Assembly (NCBI GenBank): GCA_016745075.1
Contig: JADGDD010000011.1
Coordinates: 58,812-122,811, forward strand
Length of the DNA stretch: 64,000 nt
Source: Planctomycetota bacterium
GTDB lineage: Bacteria; Planctomycetota; UBA11346
Reading direction: 5' to 3'
The notes under the pieces were generated by a model, which had not been told where the DNA came from, ran no database searches, and saw only the letters and a list, made by a program, of their open reading frames with translations. This document shows positions 9,030 through 17,599 of the stretch, one piece after another. The position numbers and the translations under genes were made by a program. Numbering within the stretch: position 1 is the stretch's first letter; every line of letters begins with the position of its first letter.

Positions 9030-10012
9030 TATGATCTTCCTAGTATTTGCTCGATTTCGCTCATCTGTTCTTTAGAGAGGGGGGCATAATTGAGCGATCC
9101 GCAATTTTCTTTGATTTGGTCAACCGTTTTAAACCCCGGAATTGGTATGCTTGCCTCACTTCGTGCCCATAGCCAGCAGAGTGCTCCCTGAGCGAGGCTT
9201 CGTCCTTCAGACATCAGGATTTCTCGAATAGCTGCCAGTTTATCTATGAATTCAGGAACTGGTTTTCCATCTTTGAAAAAACCAGTGAAACCCAGAGCGC
9301 GGGTGTCATTGTCAGCTACTTGTGAGTTTTTCGAGAACTTTCCTGTTAAAAGCCCCTGACCAAGGCAGGTGCGGTTTAAACTAGCGAGATGGTTTTCTTC
9401 ACAGACCTGTAATGTGTCGGGATTTCCCTGCATAACGTTGAGCTGGTGTTGAATGGCAGTGCAATGTTCACCTTTGGCAAAGAGCGCTGCACAATCTGGA
9501 TCATCGGTACTCCATCCATATGAGCGGATTTTCCCTTCTTGTACGAGTGTTTCTAAGGTGTCTCGAATGCTTATTGATGTCTCTTGGTCATCCAGCTGCC
9601 CAACGTGAAATTGTAGTAGGTCTATATATTCAACGTGCAAGCGTTTCAGACTCGCTTCACAGGCGGCTTTAATATCATCTGCTGCAAGGAGTTGTTCTCC
9701 CGTCATCTTTTTTGTGAGGGGGTCAAATGTGTGGCCAAACTTGGTTGCTATCACAATTTCTCCTGGCCAACTGTTTACTGCCTTGCCAATAACCTCTTCG
9801 CTTCGGCCTGCCCCATAAACATCTGCGGTGTCTAGGAAATTAACCCCTAACTCGAATGCTGTGTGCAGAGCTTGAATAGACTCTTCATCTGAAACGGAGC
9901 CATAAGCAGCCCCCCGGCCATCAGGCAAGAATAATTCACCTCCAATGGCATAACAGCCAAGGCCTATAGCGCTTACTTCAATCCCGCTTCTTCCGAGCTG
10001 TTTGTTTTTCAT
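9029..10012 (-). CDS. Aldo/keto reductase
   Basis: 327 residues from the ATG at 10012, which overlaps the stop of the IclR gene in an ATGA. All four catalytic residues of the family are present: Asp61 and Tyr66 in DTADVYGAGRSEE, Lys91 in IATKFG and His136 in LLQFHVGQ. GLGCYAIGG near the N-terminus and IPIPGFKTVDQI near the C-terminus (NADP-binding) match AKR families that reduce aldehydes or sugars, such as the YajO/Tas/IolS type. Cytoplasmic. Position between a regulator and secreted proteins suggests it handles a small product of the operon's substrate; the substrate cannot be read from sequence. Confidence 0.92.
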   Translation of the reverse strand: MKNKQLGRSGIEVSAIGLGCYAIGGELFLPDGRGAAYGSVSDEESIQALHTAFELGVNFLDTADVYGAGRSEEVIGKAVNSWPGEIVIATKFGHTFDPLTKKMTGEQLLAADDIKAACEASLKRLHVEYIDLLQFHVGQLDDQETSISIRDTLETLVQEGKIRSYGWSTDDPDCAALFAKGEHCTAIQHQLNVMQGNPDTLQVCEENHLASLNRTCLGQGLLTGKFSKNSQVADNDTRALGFTGFFKDGKPVPEFIDKLAAIREILMSEGRSLAQGALCWLWARSEASIPIPGFKTVDQIKENCGSLNYAPLSKEQMSEIEQILGRS

Positions 10013-10776
10013 GAGTGATCTCTGTTGTTGTATTTGTACCCAAGTTCCATTGAAATAGCTTGGTTGACTTCTATTAATTTGTGACCGAGCTCGAGCAATT
10101 TCTTTTCTGGACAAAATGATGAGAAAACAGAAATTCCTGTGCCTGCAACACACTGTCCCGTATGGTCAAAAATCGGTGCTGAAAAACACGATAAGCCATT
10201 GTCTGCGTGATGAATTGAATAGCCCTGTGCTAATGCGTCACTACAATAGGTAAGGTATTTCTTCTTTTCTGTTGTTTGTATACCTTTCACGGCGCATTTC
10301 TGTTGTTCTGTTGATCCATACGCGTAAAATATTCGACCAGTAGCTCCTGCGGTCATAGGATATGTAGCCCCAACTTTTAAACTGATATTTACATCTCGTT
10401 CCGTTTCCAGTACGATGGTATGCATGACTTGATTCTGATAGGGAATGGCCATATACACAAGCTCATTGATGTCTCTCCATAATTCCCTGAGAGGATCAAG
10501 AGACTTTTCATAAACATTGCATCGCCGCAGTTCTTTTGAGCTGACTCTAAAAGGTTCTAGGGTGAGTCGATAAGTCGGGCCTGGTTGATGTAAAGAAAGC
10601 CACCCCTCTTGAGTCATGGTCATCAATATTCGTTGAGCGGTATTTTTATTCAATCCAAGCTGTTTGCTTATTTCTGCTAAGGGCGCACCATTGTCCGTTT
10701 CAGATAAATAGTTAATGATTCCTATTGCCTGCGAGACGGCAGGAGCGAAATATTTGTTCTGCTTTTCGTTTGTCAT
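10009..10776 (-). CDS. IclR-family transcriptional regulator
   Basis: 255 residues. N-terminal winged helix (AIGIINYLSETDNGAPLAEISKQLGLNKNTAQRILMTM, roughly 16-50) followed by an effector-binding GAF-like domain with the family pattern PMTAGATGRIFYAYG and GYSIHHADNGLSCFSAPIFDHTGQ. It heads the minus-strand operon that continues into the aldo/keto reductase, SUMF1-like protein and deiodinase-like array. A strong promoter and a small inverted repeat overlap the start codon (see separate entries), so autoregulation is likely. The ligand is probably a small catabolite of the operon; identity unknown. Confidence 0.92.
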   Translation of the reverse strand: MTNEKQNKYFAPAVSQAIGIINYLSETDNGAPLAEISKQLGLNKNTAQRILMTMTQEGWLSLHQPGPTYRLTLEPFRVSSKELRRCNVYEKSLDPLRELWRDINELVYMAIPYQNQVMHTIVLETERDVNISLKVGATYPMTAGATGRIFYAYGSTEQQKCAVKGIQTTEKKKYLTYCSDALAQGYSIHHADNGLSCFSAPIFDHTGQCVAGTGISVFSSFCPEKKLLELGHKLIEVNQAISMELGYKYNNRDHS

Positions 10777-10787
10777 ACGTTGTATGA
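10773..10787. promoter_or_regulatory. Inverted repeat over the IclR start codon, candidate operator
   Basis: TCATAC-GTT-GTATGA is a perfect 6-base inverted repeat that covers the ATG of the IclR gene and abuts its -10 element. IclR proteins bind palindromes near their own promoters, so this is a good autoregulatory site candidate. Short enough that chance cannot be excluded. Confidence 0.45.
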
Positions 10788-10811
10788 TATAAAGTACATA
10801 GAGATTGTCAA
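10784..10811 (-). promoter_or_regulatory. Sigma-70-type promoter of the IclR operon
   Basis: On the minus strand TTGACA (10806-10811) is followed after 16 bases by TATCAT (10784-10789). The expected transcription start lies about 7 bases downstream, at or next to the ATG at 10776, so the mRNA would be nearly leaderless; no Shine-Dalgarno is visible. Promoter prediction from consensus only. Confidence 0.6.
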
Positions 10812-10888
10812 GGTCGAGCGCTCACTTCACGGGCCCATGTTTATGGGTTCCAATCGTAAATGTGCCACATTGTTTATAATTATTGTTC

Positions 10889-10941
10889 AATGAGATTGTA
10901 TAGAACTACAGTAGATAACTGTAGTTCTATACAATCTCATT
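10889..10941. repeat. Perfect 23-bp inverted repeat with 7-bp spacer
   Basis: Arms 10889-10911 and 10919-10941 are exactly complementary, separated by TAGATAA. The element sits 39 bases past the beta-mannosidase stop and about 80 bases upstream of the IclR promoter, both on the minus strand. It would form a very stable hairpin in RNA. Neither side has a run of T, so it is not a classic intrinsic terminator, though it could stop or stabilise the mannosidase transcript or be a recombination remnant. Confidence 0.85.
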
Positions 10942-10979
10942 AAGAGAGGTTTATGTAAGATTTCTTGCTAGGGGGCAGT

Positions 10980-13478
10980 TCAGAAGCAATCGCGTATACT
11001 ACGGATGTGTAGTTGTTGGCGAAACCGCGTGATGCTGAGATCTTGTTCCGTATTGGCGATGAAGCGATAAGTTTGTTTCGCCGTCAGGCAGATAAAGTTG
11101 TCATTCCAGCGAGCATCATAGTCATCCAAACTCAACCAAGCCCAGAGAGCTGGTTTATCGGTGTGGACATCAACGGCGAAACGTTGCGGTCCCAATTTGC
11201 TGACTTTCGTTTGATAACGAACAGGTGCTAGACGCATATGTTTGGGTTTGACAAAGTGGACGAGTTTCTGGCTAACGCAGGTTTCGTCTTGCCACAGTTC
11301 CAGCCAGACGAGTACAGCACGCGGGCCATGAGTGGCGAGAGCACGGCGGCAGTTGATGGTGCAGACAGTTCGGCTGCGATCAGCTCCGATGCGGATGCTT
11401 TTTATTCCGCTGTCTATGGTGTTGCCGTCGGTGGTGCCCACTGTCCAGCGGAGCTCGGCGTGTTGCGTTTGCTGATGATCATTAGCAACAAAAACATTAA
11501 CGGTACCAGCATTGGCGTCTTCAACACCACTAATCATCAGTGGTGCGAAAAAACGTTTGGTCATAAAGTGTAGAGCTTTCCAACGGTGAAAATAATCGAT
11601 TGATGACCAGCTTGCCGTTGGCCAACAATCGTTGAGCTGCCAGTACAAAGCTCCACGGCAACGTTGCATGTTTTGTCGCCAATGTTCCACTGCATAAGTG
11701 ATGGCTAGGCCTTGCTGAATTTGACTGAGCCAGAGTAGCGCTGTTGAATCTTTGGGCATGGGAAACCACGATGCCATGTATTGTATGATGCGGGTGTTAC
11801 CGATGTCACTGCGCTGATGGTGCTCCATGACTGCCGAGGTGATATTCGTTTCATCGGTATTACTTGTGTAGGTACTAACACTGCGTGGTTCAGGGAAACT
11901 TTGAAAACCGAATTCGGAACAGAAACGTGGGAAGGAGCCGCGGTACCACTCAAACGGTTTTTCTCCATGCCAAACTTCCCAGAGGTGCGCATCGCCGCAT
12001 CGCTCGTCGTTGCCTTGATTGCGATCGCCCTGTGGTGTATGCGGGCTACTGGGCCAGTAGGCGGTATCTGGGTTATAACGTTTGACCAGTTTCGCTAGCT
12101 GTTGGTCAAAGAGTGCTGTGTAGTCGGCTAGCGGCATATAATTATGATTAACGACAAGCATTTCCAGCTCGTTGTTGCCGCACCACAAAGCTAGGCAGGC
12201 ATGGTGGCGCAGGCGGCGGATTTGGTGTTCGGCCTCGGCTTTAACTGAAGCCATAAAGTTTGTATCGTGGGCTGGGTAAGCCGAACAGGCGAACATGAAA
12301 TCTTGCCAGACGCAGAGCCCAAGCTCATCGCAGGTGTCGTAGAAGTGATCAGATTCGTAAAGGCCGCCACCCCAGACTCGGATCATATTCATGTTAACGG
12401 CAACAGCACTACTTAAGAGATCGTTCAAGCGTTCGTCAGTAACGCGATCTTTGATTGCATCGGCGGGAATCCAGTTGCTACCTTTGGCGAAGAAACGTTT
12501 GCCGTTGCAAGCAAAGGTAAAGCTTTCTCCCCACTCATCCTGTTCGCGGATCAATGCCAAGGTTCGTAAGCCGACGCGCTCTTGCCAATGGTCAAGCGTC
12601 TGCTTCTCTGCATCCTGTAAGGTAATATCTACGTTGTACAGGGCTTGATCCCCCATGCCAGCGGGCCACCAGAGGTCAGGATTGTTGAGCGTGATAGTGC
12701 AGGTGGCATGCCGTCGGGTTATAGGACAGGTCTTGGTGGCAATGGTGTGTCCATTGTGGGAGATACGAACCTGAGCGAAATGTTTTTGTCGTGACCACGT
12801 TTCGCAATGGAGAGCGATAGTCAGGTCGACACGTTTACGGCTGCGATGTTGCTGTTGTATGTGAACATCGTCAATACGAGCGTGAGTGCTGGTTTCCAGA
12901 CGTATAGATTTCCAGATGCCACAAGTCACCAACACTGGACCCCAATCCCAGCCAAAATTACATTGCTCTTTGCGCATGTAAGAACGCCCGCTTTTTTCGT
13001 GCGGAGCAGAGAGGTCTGTATGTAGAACACCATGTAGACGTTCTTGTTTTTGGCTCCAAGTGCTGGCCGCACTAAAAGTAATGCTGATGTGATTGTCGCC
13101 CGCAATCAGCGCATCACGGACACACCAGCGCCACGGTCGAAACATATTATCACTATCACCGATAGGGTGGCCGTTGATGCTGACAGTGGCTATGGTATCC
13201 AAACCATCACAGACCAGCTCTAAGCTGTGGGCGCAGAGCATTGTTTCATCTACGTAGAAGTAGCGCTCATAACACCAGTCTTGCGCGCCGATCCATTGTT
13301 GCTCGAGTTCATTTTCACCAACAAAAGGGTCATCAATGATACCAGCTTGTAAGAGATCATGGTGAACGGTTCCTGGCACGTGGGCAGGAATTGTTTCAGT
13401 CATGATCGTGGTCGGGTGAGTTGCTCGGACGGTCCACGATCCATTGAGGTCGAGGGTCTTGCTAGAATATTTTGTCAT
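10980..13478 (-). CDS. GH2 beta-mannosidase
   Basis: 832 residues from the ATG at 13478, one base from the IclR stop; a longer in-frame start would run through the regulator gene. Hydrolyses terminal beta-mannose. The full GH2 set is present: sugar-binding jelly roll with LNGSWTV, HVPGTVHHDL and WCYERYF; FNWGWD-like QCNFGWDWGP; RVWGGGLYESDHFYD and LGLCVWQDFMFACSAYP; acid/base Glu437 in WCGNNELE; nucleophile Glu522 in RFCSEFGFQS; and ALYWQLNDCWPTASWSSIDY. No signal peptide, so probably cytoplasmic, acting on imported oligosaccharides. The DNA is richer in GC than its flanks, suggesting acquisition together with the adjacent IclR gene. Partner logic fits the GH130 phosphorylase at 49156. Confidence 0.95.
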   Translation of the reverse strand: MTKYSSKTLDLNGSWTVRATHPTTIMTETIPAHVPGTVHHDLLQAGIIDDPFVGENELEQQWIGAQDWCYERYFYVDETMLCAHSLELVCDGLDTIATVSINGHPIGDSDNMFRPWRWCVRDALIAGDNHISITFSAASTWSQKQERLHGVLHTDLSAPHEKSGRSYMRKEQCNFGWDWGPVLVTCGIWKSIRLETSTHARIDDVHIQQQHRSRKRVDLTIALHCETWSRQKHFAQVRISHNGHTIATKTCPITRRHATCTITLNNPDLWWPAGMGDQALYNVDITLQDAEKQTLDHWQERVGLRTLALIREQDEWGESFTFACNGKRFFAKGSNWIPADAIKDRVTDERLNDLLSSAVAVNMNMIRVWGGGLYESDHFYDTCDELGLCVWQDFMFACSAYPAHDTNFMASVKAEAEHQIRRLRHHACLALWCGNNELEMLVVNHNYMPLADYTALFDQQLAKLVKRYNPDTAYWPSSPHTPQGDRNQGNDERCGDAHLWEVWHGEKPFEWYRGSFPRFCSEFGFQSFPEPRSVSTYTSNTDETNITSAVMEHHQRSDIGNTRIIQYMASWFPMPKDSTALLWLSQIQQGLAITYAVEHWRQNMQRCRGALYWQLNDCWPTASWSSIDYFHRWKALHFMTKRFFAPLMISGVEDANAGTVNVFVANDHQQTQHAELRWTVGTTDGNTIDSGIKSIRIGADRSRTVCTINCRRALATHGPRAVLVWLELWQDETCVSQKLVHFVKPKHMRLAPVRYQTKVSKLGPQRFAVDVHTDKPALWAWLSLDDYDARWNDNFICLTAKQTYRFIANTEQDLSITRFRQQLHIRSIRDCF

Positions 13479-13479
13479 A

Positions 13480-14244
13480 TTAAACCTTAATACAGTGGGG
13501 AGCTTGTTGTTCGATGCAGCGTGCGGCTGTTCGTAATTCGCTGTGGATAAGGCGGAGCTGTTTATCAGTGCAGCGATAACGTGGCATGTACCAACCCAAG
13601 GCCAGACACACCCGCCCGAACCAGCGCAGTGGCACGGCCCCAGCGCTAATGTCAGGTGAGCCCGTTTCATCGTGCAGAACAACTCGACCAGCTCGACGGA
13701 TGGTTGTGAATGCTTGGTTTATATCTGCTGGTTCTTCACAGCCGACGGTTCCATCAAGTAAGACATTTTGTTGCTCGATAATTCGTTCGGCGGTTGCACG
13801 GTCATCATGAAAGGCCAAGAGTAATCTGCCAGAGCCGCTCCAGAGCAAGGGCTTGTGGTCGATTTCCTGTTGGTCAACGCGGACTGGATGATTGGCGTGT
13901 ACGTGGCGATGGAAACAGCGCAGGCCACCGTGTAGCTCAACTATTTCTACCGACCCTTGAATGCCGTCAGCAAGATCAGTTAGCAGCGGGTCAGCAGCGC
14001 GGAGAATAGGATCGACACCAGCTTGGCGTGGTTGGCCGAGCTGGCGGGCAGATGGGCCAAGATACCATGGGCCACGGGAACGCGTCTGCATCACATAACC
14101 ACGCTCGGCTAAGCTGCGCAAAATATTACTACAGGTTGGTGCCGCGACGTGGATATGCCGAGCTAGCTCACTGGTGGACATGCCATCAGGCGCAGCAGCG
14201 AGGGCTTCGAGGAGGGTACAGGTACGGTCGATGACTTGGATCAT
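13480..14244 (-). CDS. IclR-family transcriptional regulator of the beta-mannosidase
   Basis: 254 residues from the ATG at 14244 (an in-frame TTG lies at 14250). Winged helix in MSTSELARHIHVAAPTCSNILRSLAERGYV; effector domain with LLWSGSGRLLLAFHDD and DETGSPDISAGAVPLRWFGR. Placed directly upstream of and co-oriented with the GH2 gene, so it most likely senses mannose or a mannoside. GC-rich like the GH2 gene. An AT-rich inverted repeat overlaps its start. Confidence 0.9.
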   Translation of the reverse strand: MIQVIDRTCTLLEALAAAPDGMSTSELARHIHVAAPTCSNILRSLAERGYVMQTRSRGPWYLGPSARQLGQPRQAGVDPILRAADPLLTDLADGIQGSVEIVELHGGLRCFHRHVHANHPVRVDQQEIDHKPLLWSGSGRLLLAFHDDRATAERIIEQQNVLLDGTVGCEEPADINQAFTTIRRAGRVVLHDETGSPDISAGAVPLRWFGRVCLALGWYMPRYRCTDKQLRLIHSELRTAARCIEQQAPHCIKV

Positions 14245-14246
14245 AT

Positions 14247-14281
14247 TCAATAATAGTGAATTATATTATCAATATTATTGA
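14247..14281. promoter_or_regulatory. AT-rich inverted repeat at IclR start, candidate operator
   Basis: Arms TCAATAATAGTGA (14247-14259) and TCAATATTATTGA (14269-14281) are complementary at 12 of 13 positions around a 9-base spacer. The site overlaps the start region of the IclR gene, the layout also seen for the other two IclR genes of this window. Candidate binding site for this regulator. Confidence 0.5.
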
Positions 14282-14464
14282 CATAGAGAGAGAAGCGCAA
14301 GCTCTGTTGATTCAAGTCATTGTAGTAATTGGTACTTTGTATGAATGGCCATTAATAAGAGATGTGTCATAATTGTGTGTTCGGTACTGTGTTATTGCAG
14401 AACTAAATGGCAGCGTTTTTCATGGCAGCTCGAGAGCTGGTACATTATTAGGGGAGCGTTTTGT

Positions 14465-14887
14465 TTATCGAATTTGAGTTAAAAATATTTCGACTTTGAT
14501 TACAGATTCTTTCGTAATGTTTAGTGAATTATGTATAGAATGGCTTAATAGATGAGGTGGCAGGGCGACGTGGCGATATCCCATGACGCACATTCCAAGT
14601 ATTGAATAATAAATGCCAGGAAGAATATCAGCTTGTCTCGCTAGGCATGTGTCGTGTTTGAAGACCACATTTGATTGGTGCATTTTGGGAGGGTGCCAAG
14701 CAAGAGATGGATTGGTTTCTTGATCAATCACATAGGGAACGGGGGCTTGAAGGATGGTATCGAATAGTAGTGGATCACCGCGATTTTTGTAAAATTTAAA
14801 TACAGCGTCAAACTTATCGCCGTCTTCAATGGGGTCGCCGTGTCCTTGAATTTCATTGAGGAGTTTTATGCCAGATCGGAGCTTCAT
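14465..14887 (-). CDS. FKBP-like peptidyl-prolyl isomerase domain protein
   Basis: 140 residues, single domain without signal peptide. LRSGIKLLNEIQGHGDPIEDGDKF at the start matches the FKBP pattern of TxSGLxYxxLxxGxG followed by GD; LPGIYYSILGMCVMGYRHVALPPHL matches the IPGWxxGLxGMxxGxxRxxxIPPxL region, and KVEIFLTQI is the terminal strand. The middle is divergent, so isomerase activity is uncertain. It stands alone between two operons. Confidence 0.6.
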   Translation of the reverse strand: MKLRSGIKLLNEIQGHGDPIEDGDKFDAVFKFYKNRGDPLLFDTILQAPVPYVIDQETNPSLAWHPPKMHQSNVVFKHDTCLARQADILPGIYYSILGMCVMGYRHVALPPHLLSHSIHNSLNITKESVIKVEIFLTQIR

Positions 14888-15088
14888 CGCTCTAGTCTAT
14901 CCAAGGTTCACATTTGCGCAATACTGAAATGATTAATCATGTAGCTATTATTTATGCGCTTTGTTCATGGCTCTGTTTTTTCAGTTTTTTTCATTTCAGA
15001 ATGGAAGACGTCAGAAAGTATGTCCTGAATAGCCTCATTCTCGGTACTATACTTGTAAGCAGTAAGCATATGTATTGAGGAGCCTTTT

Positions 15089-15301
15089 ATGCAAGGTGTG
15101 TCATTGGACAGAACTTACAACTGGATGTGTATGGCAGCTTATAAAACGTGTCGTCATCATGATATCTCTATTGTGAGGGCGAATCTGCATTCAGCCGTTC
15201 TGAGCAATAGCCAAGGTATGATTCACAAGACGAGCGATACTGGTGAGAACGGTATTTCATTAAGTAGCGACTTGATTTATGCTTGTGAAGGTGTGCAGTA
15301 G
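15089..15301 (+). CDS. Short hypothetical ORF coupled to the sigma factor
   Basis: 70 codons with a good SD (GAGGAGCC, 5 bases before the ATG). Its TAG overlaps the GTG of the sigma gene by one base, a layout typical of translational coupling. The product has three cysteines and no recognised domain. It could be a leader or a small regulator of the sigma gene. Kept because of the RBS and the junction, not because of homology. Confidence 0.4.
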   Translation: MQGVSLDRTYNWMCMAAYKTCRHHDISIVRANLHSAVLSNSQGMIHKTSDTGENGISLSSDLIYACEGVQ

Positions 15302-15831
15302 TGAATATGAGCCATAAACATTTGAAGCGCCATTCTGGCGAGTATTTAAGCGGTCGTCCGCAGCTGATGGCCTTTGCCTTATCTATGCTTCGTAATCATG
15401 CGCAGGCAGAGGATGTTTGCCAAGAGGTGTGGTTAAAATTAATTGATGCCCTTGAAAAAGGTCGTGAGATTATGGATACTGGAAAATGGTGCCGAGGCGT
15501 TGCTCGTAACCTTATTCTCAAACAGTGGGAGAAACAAAAACGAGCAAAAGTGATTGTAGACAGTGAATTGCTTGATTTAGCAGAACAGTCATTTGATGAA
15601 ATAGAAACAGATGATCCGTGGTGGGCACAGCGCTTAGCCTTAAAAGATTGCATGCAGGGGTTGAGTGATGTGAATCGTTCCCTTTTGCATATGCGATATT
15701 TGGAGGGTAATTCTATTGACTGTATTTGCGAAAAACAGCAGAAGACCCGTTCAGCAGTAGAAAAAATGCTGACCAGAGTACTTGCTCGTTTGCGTGAATG
15801 TGCGGGTAAAAAAATAGAGGTACAAAGATGA
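15301..15831 (+). CDS. ECF-type RNA polymerase sigma factor
   Basis: 176 residues from GTG 15301 (ATG at 15307 possible). Region 2 is visible as LMAFALSMLRNHAQAEDVCQEVWLKL; region 4 as LSDVNRSLLHMRYLEGNSIDCICEKQQKTRSAVEKMLTRVLARLREC. This length and pattern match the ECF factors common in Planctomycetes, Verrucomicrobia and Lentisphaerae. The stop overlaps the ATG of the FecR-type gene in an ATGA. It likely directs transcription of the co-oriented polysaccharide genes downstream. Confidence 0.92.
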   Translation: MNMSHKHLKRHSGEYLSGRPQLMAFALSMLRNHAQAEDVCQEVWLKLIDALEKGREIMDTGKWCRGVARNLILKQWEKQKRAKVIVDSELLDLAEQSFDEIETDDPWWAQRLALKDCMQGLSDVNRSLLHMRYLEGNSIDCICEKQQKTRSAVEKMLTRVLARLRECAGKKIEVQR

Positions 15832-17087
15832 GCAGGGAACGATTTTTAGCATTAGTAACGAACTGGCGCGAAGAAACTATAGATGAACAAGGCGTGTCAG
15901 ACTTAAAAGTATTTTTGCGTAAAGACTCTTCTTACCGAAAGGAGTTTCGGCAGCAGTTTTTAACATTAGAGGCTGTTACCAGTACCCTACAAGAAGAAGA
16001 TGGTCGAATTGCTTTATTACATGAGTTGACTCAGGAAAATCATGTGCGGAGTCGTTTGAGACCGCGTTTGTGGCATGTTGCTGCGGTTGCAGCAGCGGCA
16101 ATATTCCTTGTTTTTCTCTTTCTGCCATCTACGGGTTATGAATTTGCACATATAAGAATGAGCGATGATGTCACTCTTACACGTAATGGTCAGCCGATTA
16201 CAGGTGTTTTGCAGAGTGGAGATACCATTCAGGTCCCAGAGCACGGTGAAGCTGTGTTGCAATGGCAAGATGCTAGTACCGTCACTTTTACTAGTAAAAA
16301 TAATTGTGTCTATGGTGATGGTATAACAACGCGTCTACAGATGCATCACGGTAAGATCAATGCATCTGTTACTCCACAGGCTTCTGGTAAGCATTTTCGT
16401 ATTAGTACGCCCCAGGCGGTATTTACTGTTATTGGCACAGAGTTTTCTTTACAAACTGATGGTAATTCTTCTTTCGTGCATGTGCATGAAGGGACGGTGG
16501 CTATGCAAAATGATAACAATAGCGCGGTTGTTATGGCAGGCCAGTCTGCATGGTCAGATGGTCTCTTAGGCTTTTCTTTAGGATGCTATCTCACACCAGA
16601 GTATTCGGCCTATTTGTCTGGAAAACGAGTGTTATATCAGGACTTTGCGGAAGGGCTGAGTAACGAATGGCGTTGGCGGCTACAAGCCAGTGATGATAAT
16701 GAGAGTATGGCGGCAAGACCGTGGGCTGATAATGCGGCAGTGTCGTTATTTCGTCAACATGATGGGCCGTCGTCGGTAACGCTTGATCGTCAGCAAACCC
16801 TACATGTGACTTGTAAAATGGTAAGCCCGGGGTCGCTCCAGTGTAAATTATTTACACAGTCTGGTTTAAATGATGGGCGGGAGCAGTGGCGTGTTGAGGC
16901 GGGGGTTATTCCAGAAGCGAATCGGTGGTATACGCTGAGTTTTCCTTTAGCGTTTTTTTATATGATAAATGCTCAAGATGATGGTGTGACCCTTCCAGAG
17001 ATGAACGGCCTAGACCTGAATGGTGCGCATCTTGGTAGTAAAACCGAAAATGGTTTAGTAATCCGGCGGATTTGGATGACCGAATAA
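15828..17087 (+). CDS. FecR-domain transmembrane protein, putative sigma regulator
   Basis: 419 residues. A cytoplasmic N-terminal helical part (1-82) is followed by one transmembrane helix (about 83-101, AAVAAAAIFLVFLFLP) and a periplasmic FecR domain (about 115-245) with VLQSGDTIQVPEHGEAVLQW, KHFRISTPQAVFTVIGTEFSLQ and HEGTVAM. Residues 270-419 are a beta-rich region of unknown type. In this lineage FecR-type proteins pair with an ECF factor and relay an outside signal. The last codons (RIWMTE) lie in a direct repeat whose second copy occurs 3 kb downstream. Confidence 0.88.
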   Translation: MSRERFLALVTNWREETIDEQGVSDLKVFLRKDSSYRKEFRQQFLTLEAVTSTLQEEDGRIALLHELTQENHVRSRLRPRLWHVAAVAAAAIFLVFLFLPSTGYEFAHIRMSDDVTLTRNGQPITGVLQSGDTIQVPEHGEAVLQWQDASTVTFTSKNNCVYGDGITTRLQMHHGKINASVTPQASGKHFRISTPQAVFTVIGTEFSLQTDGNSSFVHVHEGTVAMQNDNNSAVVMAGQSAWSDGLLGFSLGCYLTPEYSAYLSGKRVLYQDFAEGLSNEWRWRLQASDDNESMAARPWADNAAVSLFRQHDGPSSVTLDRQQTLHVTCKMVSPGSLQCKLFTQSGLNDGREQWRVEAGVIPEANRWYTLSFPLAFFYMINAQDDGVTLPEMNGLDLNGAHLGSKTENGLVIRRIWMTE

Positions 17088-17237
17088 AAAAAACATTCAG
17101 TTTGTAGCGTTCTGACTGGTTCTTATTTATAAAAAACAGTCATAGCAGTTAATTCTTTCTGTACACAATATGCACACTGTTCCTGCTCAAAATGCGATGT
17201 TCCCACACCCATAGAGATATAATAAGGGGAGGAGAAC
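17069..17237 (+). repeat. Direct repeat copy 1: FecR-gene tail plus leader
   Basis: About 170 bases that recur at 20068-20241 with roughly 90 percent identity by eye. The copy begins inside the last codons of the FecR gene (GATTTGGATGA) and ends with AAGGGGAGGAGAAC, a strong SD. Shared stretches include a GTACACAATATGCACACTG run and CCCACACCCATAGAG. It seems to be a mobile or duplicated upstream region and may hold the target site of the local sigma factor. Confidence 0.85.
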
Positions 17238-17238
17238 T

Positions 17239-17283
17239 ATGTTGAATTTTACCATAGTGTCGACTATCTTGACAGAAAAATAA
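17239..17283 (+). CDS. 14-codon ORF behind the repeat's SD
   Basis: Copy 1 of the repeat ends with the same SD that serves the DUF2961 gene in copy 2, and here it drives only a 14-codon ORF (MLNFTIVSTILTEK). This may be a truncated remnant of the gene originally behind this leader, or a chance product. No conservation evidence. Confidence 0.25.
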   Translation: MLNFTIVSTILTEK

Positions 17284-17599
17284 AACGTGTTACCATTGCA
17301 TGGATGAGCCACTGGGGCAAGAAGCTTACAATAGAAAAAGGCGTTTCGGTAAGTGGCTCCTGCTCGTTTTATCTTGTTTCAATAGCGTATGAGCAGCAGA
17401 GTCAGGGTAAAACAGCTCGTTCTCTTTTTGAAATTGCGCACAGCCCTATACAAGGCATGTATAAGACATTGCATAGCTTCGTTTTTTTGTGATTTTTCCT
17501 GAATATTACATGTTATACTAGTGCTTATACAATTACATATCCATTATTTATCAATCGAACCCACCACAAGAGCATGTTTTTAAGAAACATGAACGACTT
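17284..17599. other. Intergenic stretch before the frameshifted gene
   Basis: No convincing gene. A 62-codon frame at 17304 has no RBS and no recognisable domain. Just before the next gene an inverted repeat CATGTTT/AAACATG (17573-17591) and a 9-codon ORF (ATG 17574) whose TGA overlaps the next ATG could form a small translational leader. Confidence 0.4.

Noticed and set aside
14465..14887. Whether the FKBP-like frame is just noise
   Set aside because: Rejected as noise because the FKBP end pattern (PPxL then hydrophobic strand) is clear, though the middle is weak.
17304..17492. 62-codon frame in the leader gap
   Set aside because: No RBS, no domain and not present after repeat copy 2.
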